From an uncultured Pelagibacteraceae bacterium (GTDB taxonomy: Bacteria > Pseudomonadota > Alphaproteobacteria > Pelagibacterales > Pelagibacteraceae): a DNA stretch of 64,000 nt. The notes beneath the pieces were generated by a model. The model was not told where the DNA came from. It did not search any database and worked only from the letters and a program-made list of their open reading frames with translations. Of this stretch, positions 1-7,270 are shown piece by piece. The stretch covers positions 1 through 64,000 of the forward strand of contig CACJXK010000006.1 in the NCBI GenBank assembly GCA_902597335.1, in the 5' to 3' direction. How positions within the stretch are numbered: the stretch's first letter is position 1; the number at the start of each line of letters is the position of its first letter. The translations under genes were made by a program, and so were the position numbers.

Positions 1-120
1 TTTTATTAATATCTAAAATTTAAAGAATATTTCTTTGCTATTATTTTAAATATTAAAATCAGAATTTTTAATAAAATAATGGGTATTTTTAATTAGCTCT
101 GCAAAAATAGAATATAGCAT

Positions 121-165
121 TTAAAAGGCCAAAATACCCTCTAATTTAAGTATTTTCGATTTTGT
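121..165 (-). pseudogene. Remnant of an Ogt-type methyltransferase 3' end
   Basis: Read on the minus strand, this stretch encodes TTKSKILKLEGIL followed by three more residues up to a stop. It matches the last residues of the complete gene just upstream (NTKRKLLKSEGIL) codon by codon, with synonymous and conservative changes. Nothing upstream of it resembles the rest of the methyltransferase, so it looks like a 3' fragment left by an old duplication or recombination. The match is only about 13 codons, so chance is not excluded. Confidence 0.4.
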
Positions 166-243
166 GGTGCAACTTATAGGTGATATTAAAAAAAAATTAC
201 TAAATATAGTAAAACAAAAAAAAGACCTTGTTTTTCAACATTT

Positions 244-519
244 TTAGAGCAAAATACCTTCAGATTTGAGCAATTTTCTCTTAGTATTTATCCCACCTTT
301 ACCAGAATAGCCGCCCAATGAACCGTCCGACCTGATTACCCTGTGACAAGGTATTTTTGGGGCATATGGGTTCTTTCCTATTGCATTTGCCACAGCTCTC
401 ACTGATTTTGGTTTATTTATAGCCTTTGCTACATCAGAATAAGTCCGTATCTGACCTTTTGGTATTTTTTTAAGATATTCCCAGACTTTTAATTGAAATT
501 TAGTACCTTTAAGGATCAT
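244..519 (-). CDS. ogt: Methylated-DNA--protein-cysteine S-methyltransferase (Ogt/MGMT catalytic domain)
   Basis: This suicide repair enzyme transfers the alkyl group of O6-alkylguanine in DNA to its own cysteine. The 91-residue protein is only the C-terminal catalytic domain. Visible motifs are the helix-turn-helix segment RAVANAIGKN, the active-site motif PCHRV with the acceptor Cys, and the closing GGYSG. Because the Cys is present, it is a methyltransferase rather than an alkyltransferase-like protein, which has Trp there. The ATG lies a few bases after a T-rich tract that ends a strong hairpin, and no Shine-Dalgarno is visible. Translation may therefore depend on the upstream structured RNA or start on a leaderless transcript. 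Full-length Ada/Ogt proteins carry an extra N-terminal domain that is absent here. Confidence 0.88.
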   Translation of the reverse strand: MILKGTKFQLKVWEYLKKIPKGQIRTYSDVAKAINKPKSVRAVANAIGKNPYAPKIPCHRVIRSDGSLGGYSGKGGINTKRKLLKSEGILL

Positions 520-524
520 AACAA

Positions 525-710
525 GAAAAAAACCCTGTTTCCTTGTACCTTTTCAGGCACAAAGAACAGTAGTTTTTGGCACGTCGTTTTATGCGCTACC
601 GCCATGCCTTCCACTCTACTATTTTAGCGCTACTCTGTAGAGCTTTCTGCCCTCTGGGCTTGAACCTCTCGGTTTTTCCCCAGCTGGTCAGTTAAGAGTT
701 GCCTCTTAAT
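525..710 (-). ncRNA. Candidate structured ncRNA or leader with three GNRA-capped hairpins
   Basis: Folded by eye on the minus strand, this region gives consecutive stems. TTAAGAG-GCAA-CTCTTAA lies at 692-709. A CTGGG/CCCAG stem at 654-683 encloses AACC-GAGA-GGTT at 663-674. A six-pair GGCAUG/CGUGCC stem joins 603-608 to 578-583. A long hairpin at 535-569 is capped by GAAA and followed by seven T. Three GNRA tetraloops and a terminal U-tract are hard to get by chance in such AT-rich DNA, and local GC is clearly higher than in the flanks. I found no match to the signature sequences of tmRNA, RNase P RNA, 6S RNA, SRP RNA or a familiar riboswitch. It may be an independent small RNA or a 5' leader of the downstream methyltransferase gene. 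Confidence 0.6.
526..569 (-). terminator. Intrinsic-terminator-like hairpin at the 3' end of the candidate ncRNA
   Basis: On the minus strand, CTGTT, CTTTGT and GCCT pair with AGGT, ACAAGG and AACAG around a GAAA tetraloop. That is about fifteen pairs including G-U wobbles, with one bulged A. GGG and seven T follow. This has the form of a rho-independent terminator, placed 7 bp upstream of the start codon of the methyltransferase gene. Confidence 0.6.
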
Positions 711-816
711 TCATTTTAAACAATATCAGATAGACTAGGTTGTATGTATCACTTTATTGTTGAATTTTGTGTGTTTTTAACAGGGTAGAATAGTGGGGAT
801 AACTTAATCTAAAGTT

Positions 817-1290
817 TTAAGTAAACCATCTAAAACCCTCATACATCGCAATTCCATAAATTGAGTGACGTATCAAGAACATAATAGAAGTTTTAACCGG
901 TATATCTGTATTTATTGCAAATATCCCTTGTCCAGTAAAAGGCAAAAATATTAGTAATGGTGCTAAAGTTGTAAGAGCTCCAAAAATAAAGCCTGAAAAA
1001 TAGCTCATTTTAAAGCCTATTTGTATAAAGAAAAAATAATAAATCACAGCCCAACAAATTGATACGTAGTAGTGAAAAATCCAACCCAAAAAGACCTCAT
1101 ATTTAATAGCTGGCATTTGAACTACATTTGGATTGTAAAATGTTCCATTTTTAAGCATATAGTAGGTCCATCTACCAACAATTCCCCAGGATGGTTCAGG
1201 AATACCTAATAATTTAAGTAAATATCCTAGAATATCCAAAATTATACAAGAAAATATACCAGCTACAAGAATGCAAAAAATATCGATCAA
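817..1290 (-). CDS. DUF2938-like integral membrane protein
   Basis: This 157-residue hydrophobic protein has about four predicted membrane segments. It carries the pattern I associate with the DUF2938 family: an N-terminal membrane helix with a conserved Asp (CIILDILG), then SWGIVGRW and later EVFLGWIFHYYVSI. Its function is unknown. The start codon is TTG, supported by a GAGG Shine-Dalgarno five bases upstream that overlaps the stop of the preceding small ORF. This suggests the two are translated as a pair. The gene is followed by the candidate ncRNA on the same strand. Confidence 0.65.
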   Translation of the reverse strand: MIDIFCILVAGIFSCIILDILGYLLKLLGIPEPSWGIVGRWTYYMLKNGTFYNPNVVQMPAIKYEVFLGWIFHYYVSICWAVIYYFFFIQIGFKMSYFSGFIFGALTTLAPLLIFLPFTGQGIFAINTDIPVKTSIMFLIRHSIYGIAMYEGFRWFT

Positions 1291-1296
1291 TTTACC

Positions 1297-1461
1297 TCAA
1301 AACATTAATAGAAATAATAGAACAAATATGCTTATGAAAAATATGCCAAAAATAACCATTAAAATTCGATTTTTTGTTTGCTCTGTTAGTTTTGGCCAGT
1401 AATTCATAATTAGGAACGTTCCAATAACAACAATAAGACCAATAAATACATATTTAGGCAT
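1297..1461 (-). CDS. Small hydrophobic protein (54 aa), unrecognised
   Basis: An ATG-started reading frame encodes 54 residues with two hydrophobic stretches (about 4-19 and 33-53). They are separated by a short polar loop, NYWPKLTEQTKNR, suggesting a two-helix membrane protein. I do not recognise a family. It ends 6 bp before the TTG start of the DUF2938-like gene, and its stop codon overlaps that gene's ribosome binding site, which supports co-translation. It faces the recombinase gene across an 85 bp divergent spacer. Confidence 0.5.
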   Translation of the reverse strand: MPKYVFIGLIVVIGTFLIMNYWPKLTEQTKNRILMVIFGIFFISIFVLLFLLMF

Positions 1462-1484
1462 TGAGGATCTTTTACATTAAATGC

Positions 1485-1513
1485 TTGACATGTAAAATGA
1501 GTTATATTATTAC
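1485..1513 (+). promoter_or_regulatory. Candidate sigma-70 promoter for the tyrosine recombinase
   Basis: A perfect TTGACA (1485-1490) is followed after 17 bp by TATTAC (1508-1513, four of six consensus positions). It lies 33 bp before the recombinase ATG in the divergent spacer. Position and spacing fit, but the -10 is imperfect. Confidence 0.4.
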
Positions 1514-1546
1514 TAGCGATAATTATTTGTTATCAATAGTAATTTT

Positions 1547-2500
1547 ATGAATGAACTGACAACAGACCTAAAATCGCTTCATGAGGCAACTCTTAATAAC
1601 CTTAAAAGCTCAAAAGCAAATAATACTTTAAGAGCATATAAGTCAGACTTTAAAGATTTTGGGGCTTTTTGTGCAAAGCATGGCCTAAATTCTTTACCAT
1701 CGGAGCCAAAAATAGTTTCATTATACCTTACGCACCTTTCTAAAAATTCGAAAATAAGTACTTTACGAAGACGTATAGTGTCGATAAGCATGGTTCATAA
1801 ACTAAAAGGGCATTATTTAGATACCAAACATCCAATCATTGTTGAAAACTTAATGGGAATAAGAAGGGTAAAAGGAAGCATTCAAAAAGGTAAAAAACCT
1901 ATATTAATCAATCATTTAAAATCTATAATTAATGTAATAGATCAACAAAAAATTGAAGATATTAAGAAATTTAGAGACAAGTCAATAATCTTAATTGGTT
2001 TTGGAGGTGGATTTCGACGAACTGAGCTTATTTCAATTGATCATGAAGATTTAGAATTTGTACCTGAGGGTCTTAAAATCAACATTAGAAGATCAAAAAC
2101 TGATCAATTTGGTGAAGGAATGATCAAAGGACTACCCTACTTTACCAATGAAAACTATTGTCCTGTAGTTAATCTTAAAAAGTGGCTAGAAATTTCTAAA
2201 ATTAAATCTGGACCTATTTTTAGAAGATTTTCTAAAGGTTTATCTCTAACAGAAAAAAGATTAACCGATCAAACAGTAGTTTTATTAATGAAAGAATATC
2301 TAACTTTAGCTGGGATTGAGAATAAAAATTTTGCAGGTCATAGTTTAAGATCAGGTTTTGCAACTGTCGCTGCAGAATCTGGTGCTGATGAACGTAGTAT
2401 TATGGCAATGACTGGTCACAAAACTACGCAAATGGTTAGAAGATATATTAGAGAGGCAAATATATTCAAAAATAATGCACTTAATAAAGTGAAAATATAA
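1547..2500 (+). CDS. Tyrosine recombinase / site-specific integrase
   Basis: This 317-residue protein is of the XerC/XerD/phage-integrase superfamily and cuts and rejoins DNA through a tyrosine intermediate. Residues 1-110 form the SAM-like core-binding domain (NTLRAYKSDFKDF). The catalytic domain follows, with R157 in FRRTEL, beta-hairpin K184, H265 and R268 in HSLR, H291 in TGHKT and nucleophile Y300 in RRYIRE. All key residues are present, so it should be active. It borders a polysaccharide island and a structured RNA, which suggests an island integrase rather than chromosomal XerC/D. Codons 12-17 contain a 14-base match to a hairpin of the nearby ncRNA. Confidence 0.9.
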   Translation: MNELTTDLKSLHEATLNNLKSSKANNTLRAYKSDFKDFGAFCAKHGLNSLPSEPKIVSLYLTHLSKNSKISTLRRRIVSISMVHKLKGHYLDTKHPIIVENLMGIRRVKGSIQKGKKPILINHLKSIINVIDQQKIEDIKKFRDKSIILIGFGGGFRRTELISIDHEDLEFVPEGLKINIRRSKTDQFGEGMIKGLPYFTNENYCPVVNLKKWLEISKIKSGPIFRRFSKGLSLTEKRLTDQTVVLLMKEYLTLAGIENKNFAGHSLRSGFATVAAESGADERSIMAMTGHKTTQMVRRYIREANIFKNNALNKVKI

Positions 2501-2515
2501 ACTATTTTCTTAATT

Positions 2516-3499
2516 TTAATTGTTCCTGAAAATAATTTCTGAACCTATGTCAGTAAATTTAAATTTAATTATAGGTAATTTTTTTAAACTATTTAGAAAT
2601 TTTTTTTGCTTATTTTTTTTACAGCAGAATAATATAAAACCACCACCGCCTGAGCCAATAACTTTACCACCAATTGCACCATTATTGATACCTTCATTAT
2701 AAATTTCATTAATAAATGGATTGGTAACTTTCTTTGAAAGTTTTTTTTTGATATCCCAATAATCATTCATCAATGAGGCACACAGATCAATAGAAAAATT
2801 ATTGTTAATATTTTCTACAAAATGGTTGGCTATATCTTTAATTTTATCCAGATTATTTAAGTTTTTATCTAAATTTTTAATTTTATCTTTTTCTATATTA
2901 TCAGAAAATCTATTGATACCGGTATAAATTAAAAACATATTCTGGTCTAAGCTTCTAATCATTTTTTTTGATTTTTTAATTCTATTAACTTCAAAATTTC
3001 CTTTTTTGTTAAATTTAATTACATTAAATCCTCCATATGCAGCCCAAATTTGGTCTTGAGAACCACAATTTTCATTTAACATATTTTGCTCAACATGAAT
3101 TGCTTTAGATGCCAGGTTTCTCTTATTAATATTTTTTTTTTGAAGACTGTATAAGGCATTAATTAATCCAACACAAAAAGATGAACTTGTACCGAGACCA
3201 GAATTTTTTTGTAAATCACCTTGGTAATGAACCTCATGACCTTTTTTTATATTCATTAATTTAAAAACAGATCTTACAGTAGGATGATGTATATCTTTAT
3301 AATTTTTAACAGTTTCATTTTTAGACCAAACTATTCTATGTTTAAAATCAAATACATCAGGCAAATATCTTGCTGTAACATAGCAATATTTGTCTATAGT
3401 TCCACCTATAACACATCCACCATTGTTTAAATAATAAGAAGGAAAATCTGTTCCACCACCAAACAGGGATAATCTAAATGGAGTTTTAGAAATAATCAT
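2516..3499 (-). CDS. hddA: D-glycero-alpha-D-manno-heptose 7-phosphate kinase (GHMP family)
   Basis: HddA phosphorylates D-glycero-D-manno-heptose 7-phosphate at C1 on the way to GDP-activated heptose. The 327-residue protein shows the GHMP-kinase N-terminal substrate motif (TPFRLSLFGGGTDFP), the ATP-binding glycine/serine loop GLGTSSSF near residue 105 and a C-terminal GSGGGGF. It overlaps gmhA by 4 bp (ATGA), so the two are translationally coupled. With the isomerase and the fused phosphatase/guanylyltransferase next door, the pathway is complete. A fucose-type kinase of the same family is a less likely alternative given the neighbours. Confidence 0.85.
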   Translation of the reverse strand: MIISKTPFRLSLFGGGTDFPSYYLNNGGCVIGGTIDKYCYVTARYLPDVFDFKHRIVWSKNETVKNYKDIHHPTVRSVFKLMNIKKGHEVHYQGDLQKNSGLGTSSSFCVGLINALYSLQKKNINKRNLASKAIHVEQNMLNENCGSQDQIWAAYGGFNVIKFNKKGNFEVNRIKKSKKMIRSLDQNMFLIYTGINRFSDNIEKDKIKNLDKNLNNLDKIKDIANHFVENINNNFSIDLCASLMNDYWDIKKKLSKKVTNPFINEIYNEGINNGAIGGKVIGSGGGGFILFCCKKNKQKKFLNSLKKLPIIKFKFTDIGSEIIFRNN

Positions 3500-4077
3500 T
3501 TTATTTTATTATCAATCAACTCACAAATTGAATGAAGAAGCGTTTTATGAACTTCTTGAATAGTTGCCGTTAAATTAGAATTTACAATATAGCAAAAATT
3601 TGAATTTTTTTTTAGAAAGCCTCCACCCTTTCCTAAGAGTGAAATTAAAAAGACATTTTTTTGTTTAGCTACCTTAGATAATTTAATTAGATTTGTTGAT
3701 TGGTTTTGTTTATAATTTCCTCCACTAGTTGATAGAATAATTAATATGTCACCTTTGTTGGCATATCCTTTTAATTCTCTGGAAACATAATCATTATTAT
3801 TATAATCGTTCGCCCATGCTGAAACTGACGCCATATTTGATCCTAACAGAAAGAAAGGTAAAGGTTTTCGCTTTTTTTTATAAGTAGCAGTTAATTCACC
3901 AACAAAATGTGAGCTATCTGCATAAGATCCTCCATTACCATAAACAAATATTTTTTTGCCTTTATTTAAAGCTGTAACTAAAACTTTTGAAATTTTTTCA
4001 ATTTTATCAGTATCTTTTTTAGTTAATATTAAAACCTCAATTAACTTTTCTATGTGAGAGTCTATAATTTTATTCAT
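3496..4077 (-). CDS. gmhA: Phosphoheptose isomerase
   Basis: GmhA converts sedoheptulose 7-phosphate to D-glycero-D-manno-heptose 7-phosphate, the first step of heptose precursor synthesis. The 193-residue protein is a single SIS domain with the sugar-phosphate motif GNGGSYADSSHFVGEL, a second serine loop (LSTSGGNYKQN) and the helix QEVHKTLLHSICELID expected at the C-terminus. Length fits the family. It overlaps its neighbours by 4 bp on both sides, in a tight cluster of heptose genes. Confidence 0.9.
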   Translation of the reverse strand: MNKIIDSHIEKLIEVLILTKKDTDKIEKISKVLVTALNKGKKIFVYGNGGSYADSSHFVGELTATYKKKRKPLPFFLLGSNMASVSAWANDYNNNDYVSRELKGYANKGDILIILSTSGGNYKQNQSTNLIKLSKVAKQKNVFLISLLGKGGGFLKKNSNFCYIVNSNLTATIQEVHKTLLHSICELIDNKIK

Positions 4078-5258
4078 TTTAAAATACTTTTAATTTGCTT
4101 ATATAAGGATTTATTACTTTTGAAATAAAATTTTATATTAGCTTTTTTAGCAGCTAACATATCTGTTTTTTTGTCACCAATAAAAAAAGATGAAGAACTA
4201 TCTATATTCCATTTTTTTATAGCTTTGATAATCATTCCTGGATTAGGTTTTCTATCACTTTTTTTTAATCTATATTTAATTTGTTTTGAATATTTAAAGT
4301 AAGGAGCATAGAAAATATCATCAATCTCAGCTTTTTTTATATTTAAACTTTTAAGCATTTTTAAATGAATGTAATTTAAATCACTTTCAGATATTATCTC
4401 TTTTCCTATAGCTGCTTGATTAGTGATTATGATAACTAGAAATTTTCTCTCATTTAAATATTTGATAGCTTTGTGAACATCCTTCAGAAAAATAAAATCA
4501 TTAAAATTACAAATATACCCTATATCTTTATTAATAACACCATCTCTATCTAAAAAAAAACATTTATTCTTTAAGATATTTGGTTTTTTTTTTAAAAAAT
4601 CTAGTTTTTCATGAGACCCAATATCGAAAAATTCTTCATTAAAAAATTTACCAATAACCTTATTTTTTTTGATTTCATCTGTTAATATCTCATCCTCAAA
4701 TGAGCAGTATTTATTCTTTATATTTCTCAAAATTTTATAATTAACCAAGTAAACACCTCCATTCATATAATTTGTTTTTTTTTTTGAGAATTTTATTTTT
4801 TGTCTTTTTATAAATAAATTATTTAATTTATAATTATTAATTGATTTTTTTTTATGAGTAATGCACATAAATATATTTTCTTTATTGAATTTTACTTTGT
4901 TTAAAAAATTAAAGTCTATATCAAAAAAAGTATCACCATTCATAAATATAAAATTATTTTTAATTTTATTTTTAATTTTAAATAATGCTCCACCCGTACC
5001 TTTTAGTTTACCTTCGTCTATGCATATAATTTTTGTGTTATGAAAAAATTTTTTATTATATCTTTCGAAAAAAAAACTTTTTTTGTAAGAACAAAGTAAA
5101 TATATATTTTTAAAATTGTACTTTATTAACTTACAAATTAACTGATCTAAAAAAGGAACTTTATTAATCCTGATTAATGGTTTTGGTATTCTTTTAGTAA
5201 TTGAGCCTAGTCTTGTGCCTAAGCCTCCTACAAGTATAACTACATCATTAATTTTCAT
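4074..5258 (-). CDS. HddC-GmhB fusion: heptose-1-phosphate nucleotidyltransferase plus heptose-1,7-bisphosphate phosphatase
   Basis: Two enzymes are joined in one 394-residue chain. Residues 1-225 form a sugar-nucleotidyltransferase, with GGLGTRL, PKPL, GTGGAL and the metal-binding NGDTFFD. This corresponds to HddC, which makes GDP-heptose. Residues 230-394 form a HAD phosphatase of the GmhB/HisB-N type, with DRDGVIN, TNQAAIGK, RKPNPGM and GDKKTDM. The zinc cysteines that usually precede RKP in GmhB are absent. An in-frame TTG two codons upstream is possible, but ATG 5258 fits better. It overlaps gmhA by 4 bp and the upstream glycosyltransferase by 11 bp. The exact substrate is inferred from the neighbours. 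Confidence 0.82.
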   Translation of the reverse strand: MKINDVVILVGGLGTRLGSITKRIPKPLIRINKVPFLDQLICKLIKYNFKNIYLLCSYKKSFFFERYNKKFFHNTKIICIDEGKLKGTGGALFKIKNKIKNNFIFMNGDTFFDIDFNFLNKVKFNKENIFMCITHKKKSINNYKLNNLFIKRQKIKFSKKKTNYMNGGVYLVNYKILRNIKNKYCSFEDEILTDEIKKNKVIGKFFNEEFFDIGSHEKLDFLKKKPNILKNKCFFLDRDGVINKDIGYICNFNDFIFLKDVHKAIKYLNERKFLVIIITNQAAIGKEIISESDLNYIHLKMLKSLNIKKAEIDDIFYAPYFKYSKQIKYRLKKSDRKPNPGMIIKAIKKWNIDSSSSFFIGDKKTDMLAAKKANIKFYFKSNKSLYKQIKSILK

Positions 5259-6240
5259 TAACAATATCTAATAATTCTTGAGCTACATTTTTGTATGATC
5301 TAACATTTCTCTTTTTCATCAGATTTTTTTTTAGATTAAGATATAAGTTATCATTATTAAGAATTTTGATGGTATAATCTATAAATTCATTTGTGTTTTT
5401 GGCTATAAATCCAGTAACTCCATGTTCTACCCTTTCTCTTAAAGACCCAATTCCTAAAGTAACAATAGGAACACATAACTCTCTTGCTTCCTCTGCAGCC
5501 AAGCAGAATACTTCACCTTTATGTCCTGGGTTAAGCATTACTCGTGACATAGATAATTCATTAATTAAATCAATCTTATTTCCTTTAGTTCTTAATCTAA
5601 TGCCTAATTTAATTTGGTCATCTGTTAAATTATATGGAGGGTTGATATAAAGACTTGAATTATCAGAATTCGAGCTAATTGATGGCCAACATTTAATTAA
5701 AAATTCTAAATTTCTATCTGATCTTGTTGTAAAAATAGCTTTTCTATTGGGTACATATTTTTCATCAATGTGAAACTTAATGAAATCATCGTCAACAGCA
5801 ATAGGAAGAATTTTTTTACCAAAAAAAGAGGTAAAAAAGCTTCTATTTTTAAAATGATAATCACCTTCAAGTATCATTATTGGTTTATTTTTAATAAAAG
5901 GAAGCAATTGTTTTTTTCTTAAAAATTTCTCTATAGGTTGTACACTATGTGACCAAAGATAGTTTTTTTTACATTTAAAAAATGATAATAAATTAGCATC
6001 AGACATCCCAATTAGTACGTCTGGTTTATCTTTTGGAGATATATTTTTTATATTATTCCATTCAACTTTTTGAATCACGGTTTTAGTTTTAGTTAAATTA
6101 AATACTTTTATTTTTAGGTTTTCATAATTAGCTAGTTCATTCGCAATATTAATTAATGTCTTTTCAGATCCACTTATAAAAGGTTTGTCAATGTCTGCTG
6201 AATTAAAAGGAATTGTTTTTTCAACAAAATAAATTTTCAT
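5248..6240 (-). CDS. Glycosyltransferase, GT4-like (GT-B fold)
   Basis: This 330-residue protein probably adds a sugar to a surface glycan at the inner face of the membrane. The C-terminal Rossmann half carries the nucleotide-sugar site typical of GT4 enzymes: EVFCLAAEEARELCVPIVT, then GSLRERVEHGVTGFIA. The N-terminal acceptor half includes SGSEKTLINIANEL. Donor and acceptor cannot be read from the sequence, though GDP-heptose made by the adjacent genes is a plausible donor. It overlaps the fusion gene by 11 bp and the next upstream gene by 4 bp. Confidence 0.8.
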   Translation of the reverse strand: MKIYFVEKTIPFNSADIDKPFISGSEKTLINIANELANYENLKIKVFNLTKTKTVIQKVEWNNIKNISPKDKPDVLIGMSDANLLSFFKCKKNYLWSHSVQPIEKFLRKKQLLPFIKNKPIMILEGDYHFKNRSFFTSFFGKKILPIAVDDDFIKFHIDEKYVPNRKAIFTTRSDRNLEFLIKCWPSISSNSDNSSLYINPPYNLTDDQIKLGIRLRTKGNKIDLINELSMSRVMLNPGHKGEVFCLAAEEARELCVPIVTLGIGSLRERVEHGVTGFIAKNTNEFIDYTIKILNNDNLYLNLKKNLMKKRNVRSYKNVAQELLDIVNEN

Positions 6241-7262
6241 AAAATTTGTTTATTTATTTTATTCATTGCTTTGTTTACATCTCTATTAAGGAATGAAAAA
6301 CTGTAATTCATTCCTTTACACCATTCAGAATAACTTATTTTTTGATGTTTTATGTCTTCTGCTTTCTCTAGTTTAAAATTAAAAAGATTATGGCACTTTA
6401 CATTATGAAAAAAACAAATATGACTCACAATACCTTCTTTAGCAATACACATTGAAGAATTTTTAATAATATGAAACATATCAATAGCACTTAAATCTTT
6501 TAAATAATATATGTTATTGTTTGATAGTGTCTCAAATTTTTGATTATTATTTAGGTCTATGCATGAAAATTTTTTTGAAAAAAAATTCTTAAACATATTG
6601 CTTCTCTTATTATTTTCTATATCTGAACAAAATAAAACATTTTTGAACTTACTTCTTAAAAAATTTAAAAAAGATGTTATGTTTTCATTGTTCCAATCTA
6701 ATTCATCAAAAAATTTATGTCTAAATTGAAAAAAAACATAATCATTTGGTACTAGTAAATTAATATTGGCATTCATTTTAGGATTAATTAGTTTAATAAA
6801 ATTTTCATCTAGAGTTTGATTTTTATCAAGAAGTTGTTCTTGTAATTGTCTATAACTATACTTGTTTATTTTTCTTCTACTAATGGTTCTATACTTGTAA
6901 AGATATTTTCGAAAAAAAATATTAGGACGGTCTCGCTTTTGTCCATCATAAACAATTGCATAAAATTTAGTTTTTCTAAAAAAGAAAGGTAAAAAAAAAA
7001 AGAAACTTTTCGGTGATAATATATATATTTTTTCGTATTTATTAATTAATATATCATAAGTAATTTTTATTTTTTCAAAAAAACTTAAATCATAACTAAT
7101 TTTTTTTATCTTTTCTTCTTTAAAAAAAAAACTAAAAGATATATTTAGCTCAGATAAATAAATAGTTAAATCCTTAGAATATTTTAATAGTGAAGATATT
7201 AATTTAAGTGATGTGAACAAATCTCCAGCTCTATCGTTTTTAAGTATAAGAATTTTCGACAT
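6237..7262 (-). CDS. Glycosyltransferase family 9-like (heptosyltransferase-type)
   Basis: The 341-residue protein starts ILILKNDRAGDLFTSLKLI, the usual N-terminal signature of GT9 ADP-heptose:LPS heptosyltransferases. Its C-terminal half contains LKDLSAIDMFHIIKNSSMCIAKEGIVSHI, which resembles the GT9 donor site with a T/S-x-x-x-H segment. Sequence conservation is otherwise low and the middle is very Phe/Lys/Asn-rich, so the call is to family level. An 11-base A/T homopolymer at 6991-7001 lies within the gene. It sits in the middle of the heptose-glycan cluster. Confidence 0.7.
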   Translation of the reverse strand: MSKILILKNDRAGDLFTSLKLISSLLKYSKDLTIYLSELNISFSFFFKEEKIKKISYDLSFFEKIKITYDILINKYEKIYILSPKSFFFFLPFFFRKTKFYAIVYDGQKRDRPNIFFRKYLYKYRTISRRKINKYSYRQLQEQLLDKNQTLDENFIKLINPKMNANINLLVPNDYVFFQFRHKFFDELDWNNENITSFLNFLRSKFKNVLFCSDIENNKRSNMFKNFFSKKFSCIDLNNNQKFETLSNNNIYYLKDLSAIDMFHIIKNSSMCIAKEGIVSHICFFHNVKCHNLFNFKLEKAEDIKHQKISYSEWCKGMNYSFSFLNRDVNKAMNKINKQIL

Positions 7263-7270
7263 TAAAAATA

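Noticed and set aside
1-120. Possible short coding region at the window edge
   Set aside because: Only frames of fewer than 25 codons without a ribosome binding site are present; it looks like AT-rich spacer.
525-710. tmRNA, RNase P RNA, SRP RNA or 6S RNA
   Set aside because: None of their signatures are seen: no tag reading frame with CCA end, no GAGGAAAGUCC, no GGAAGGAAGCAGCC, and no long closed 6S-type helix.
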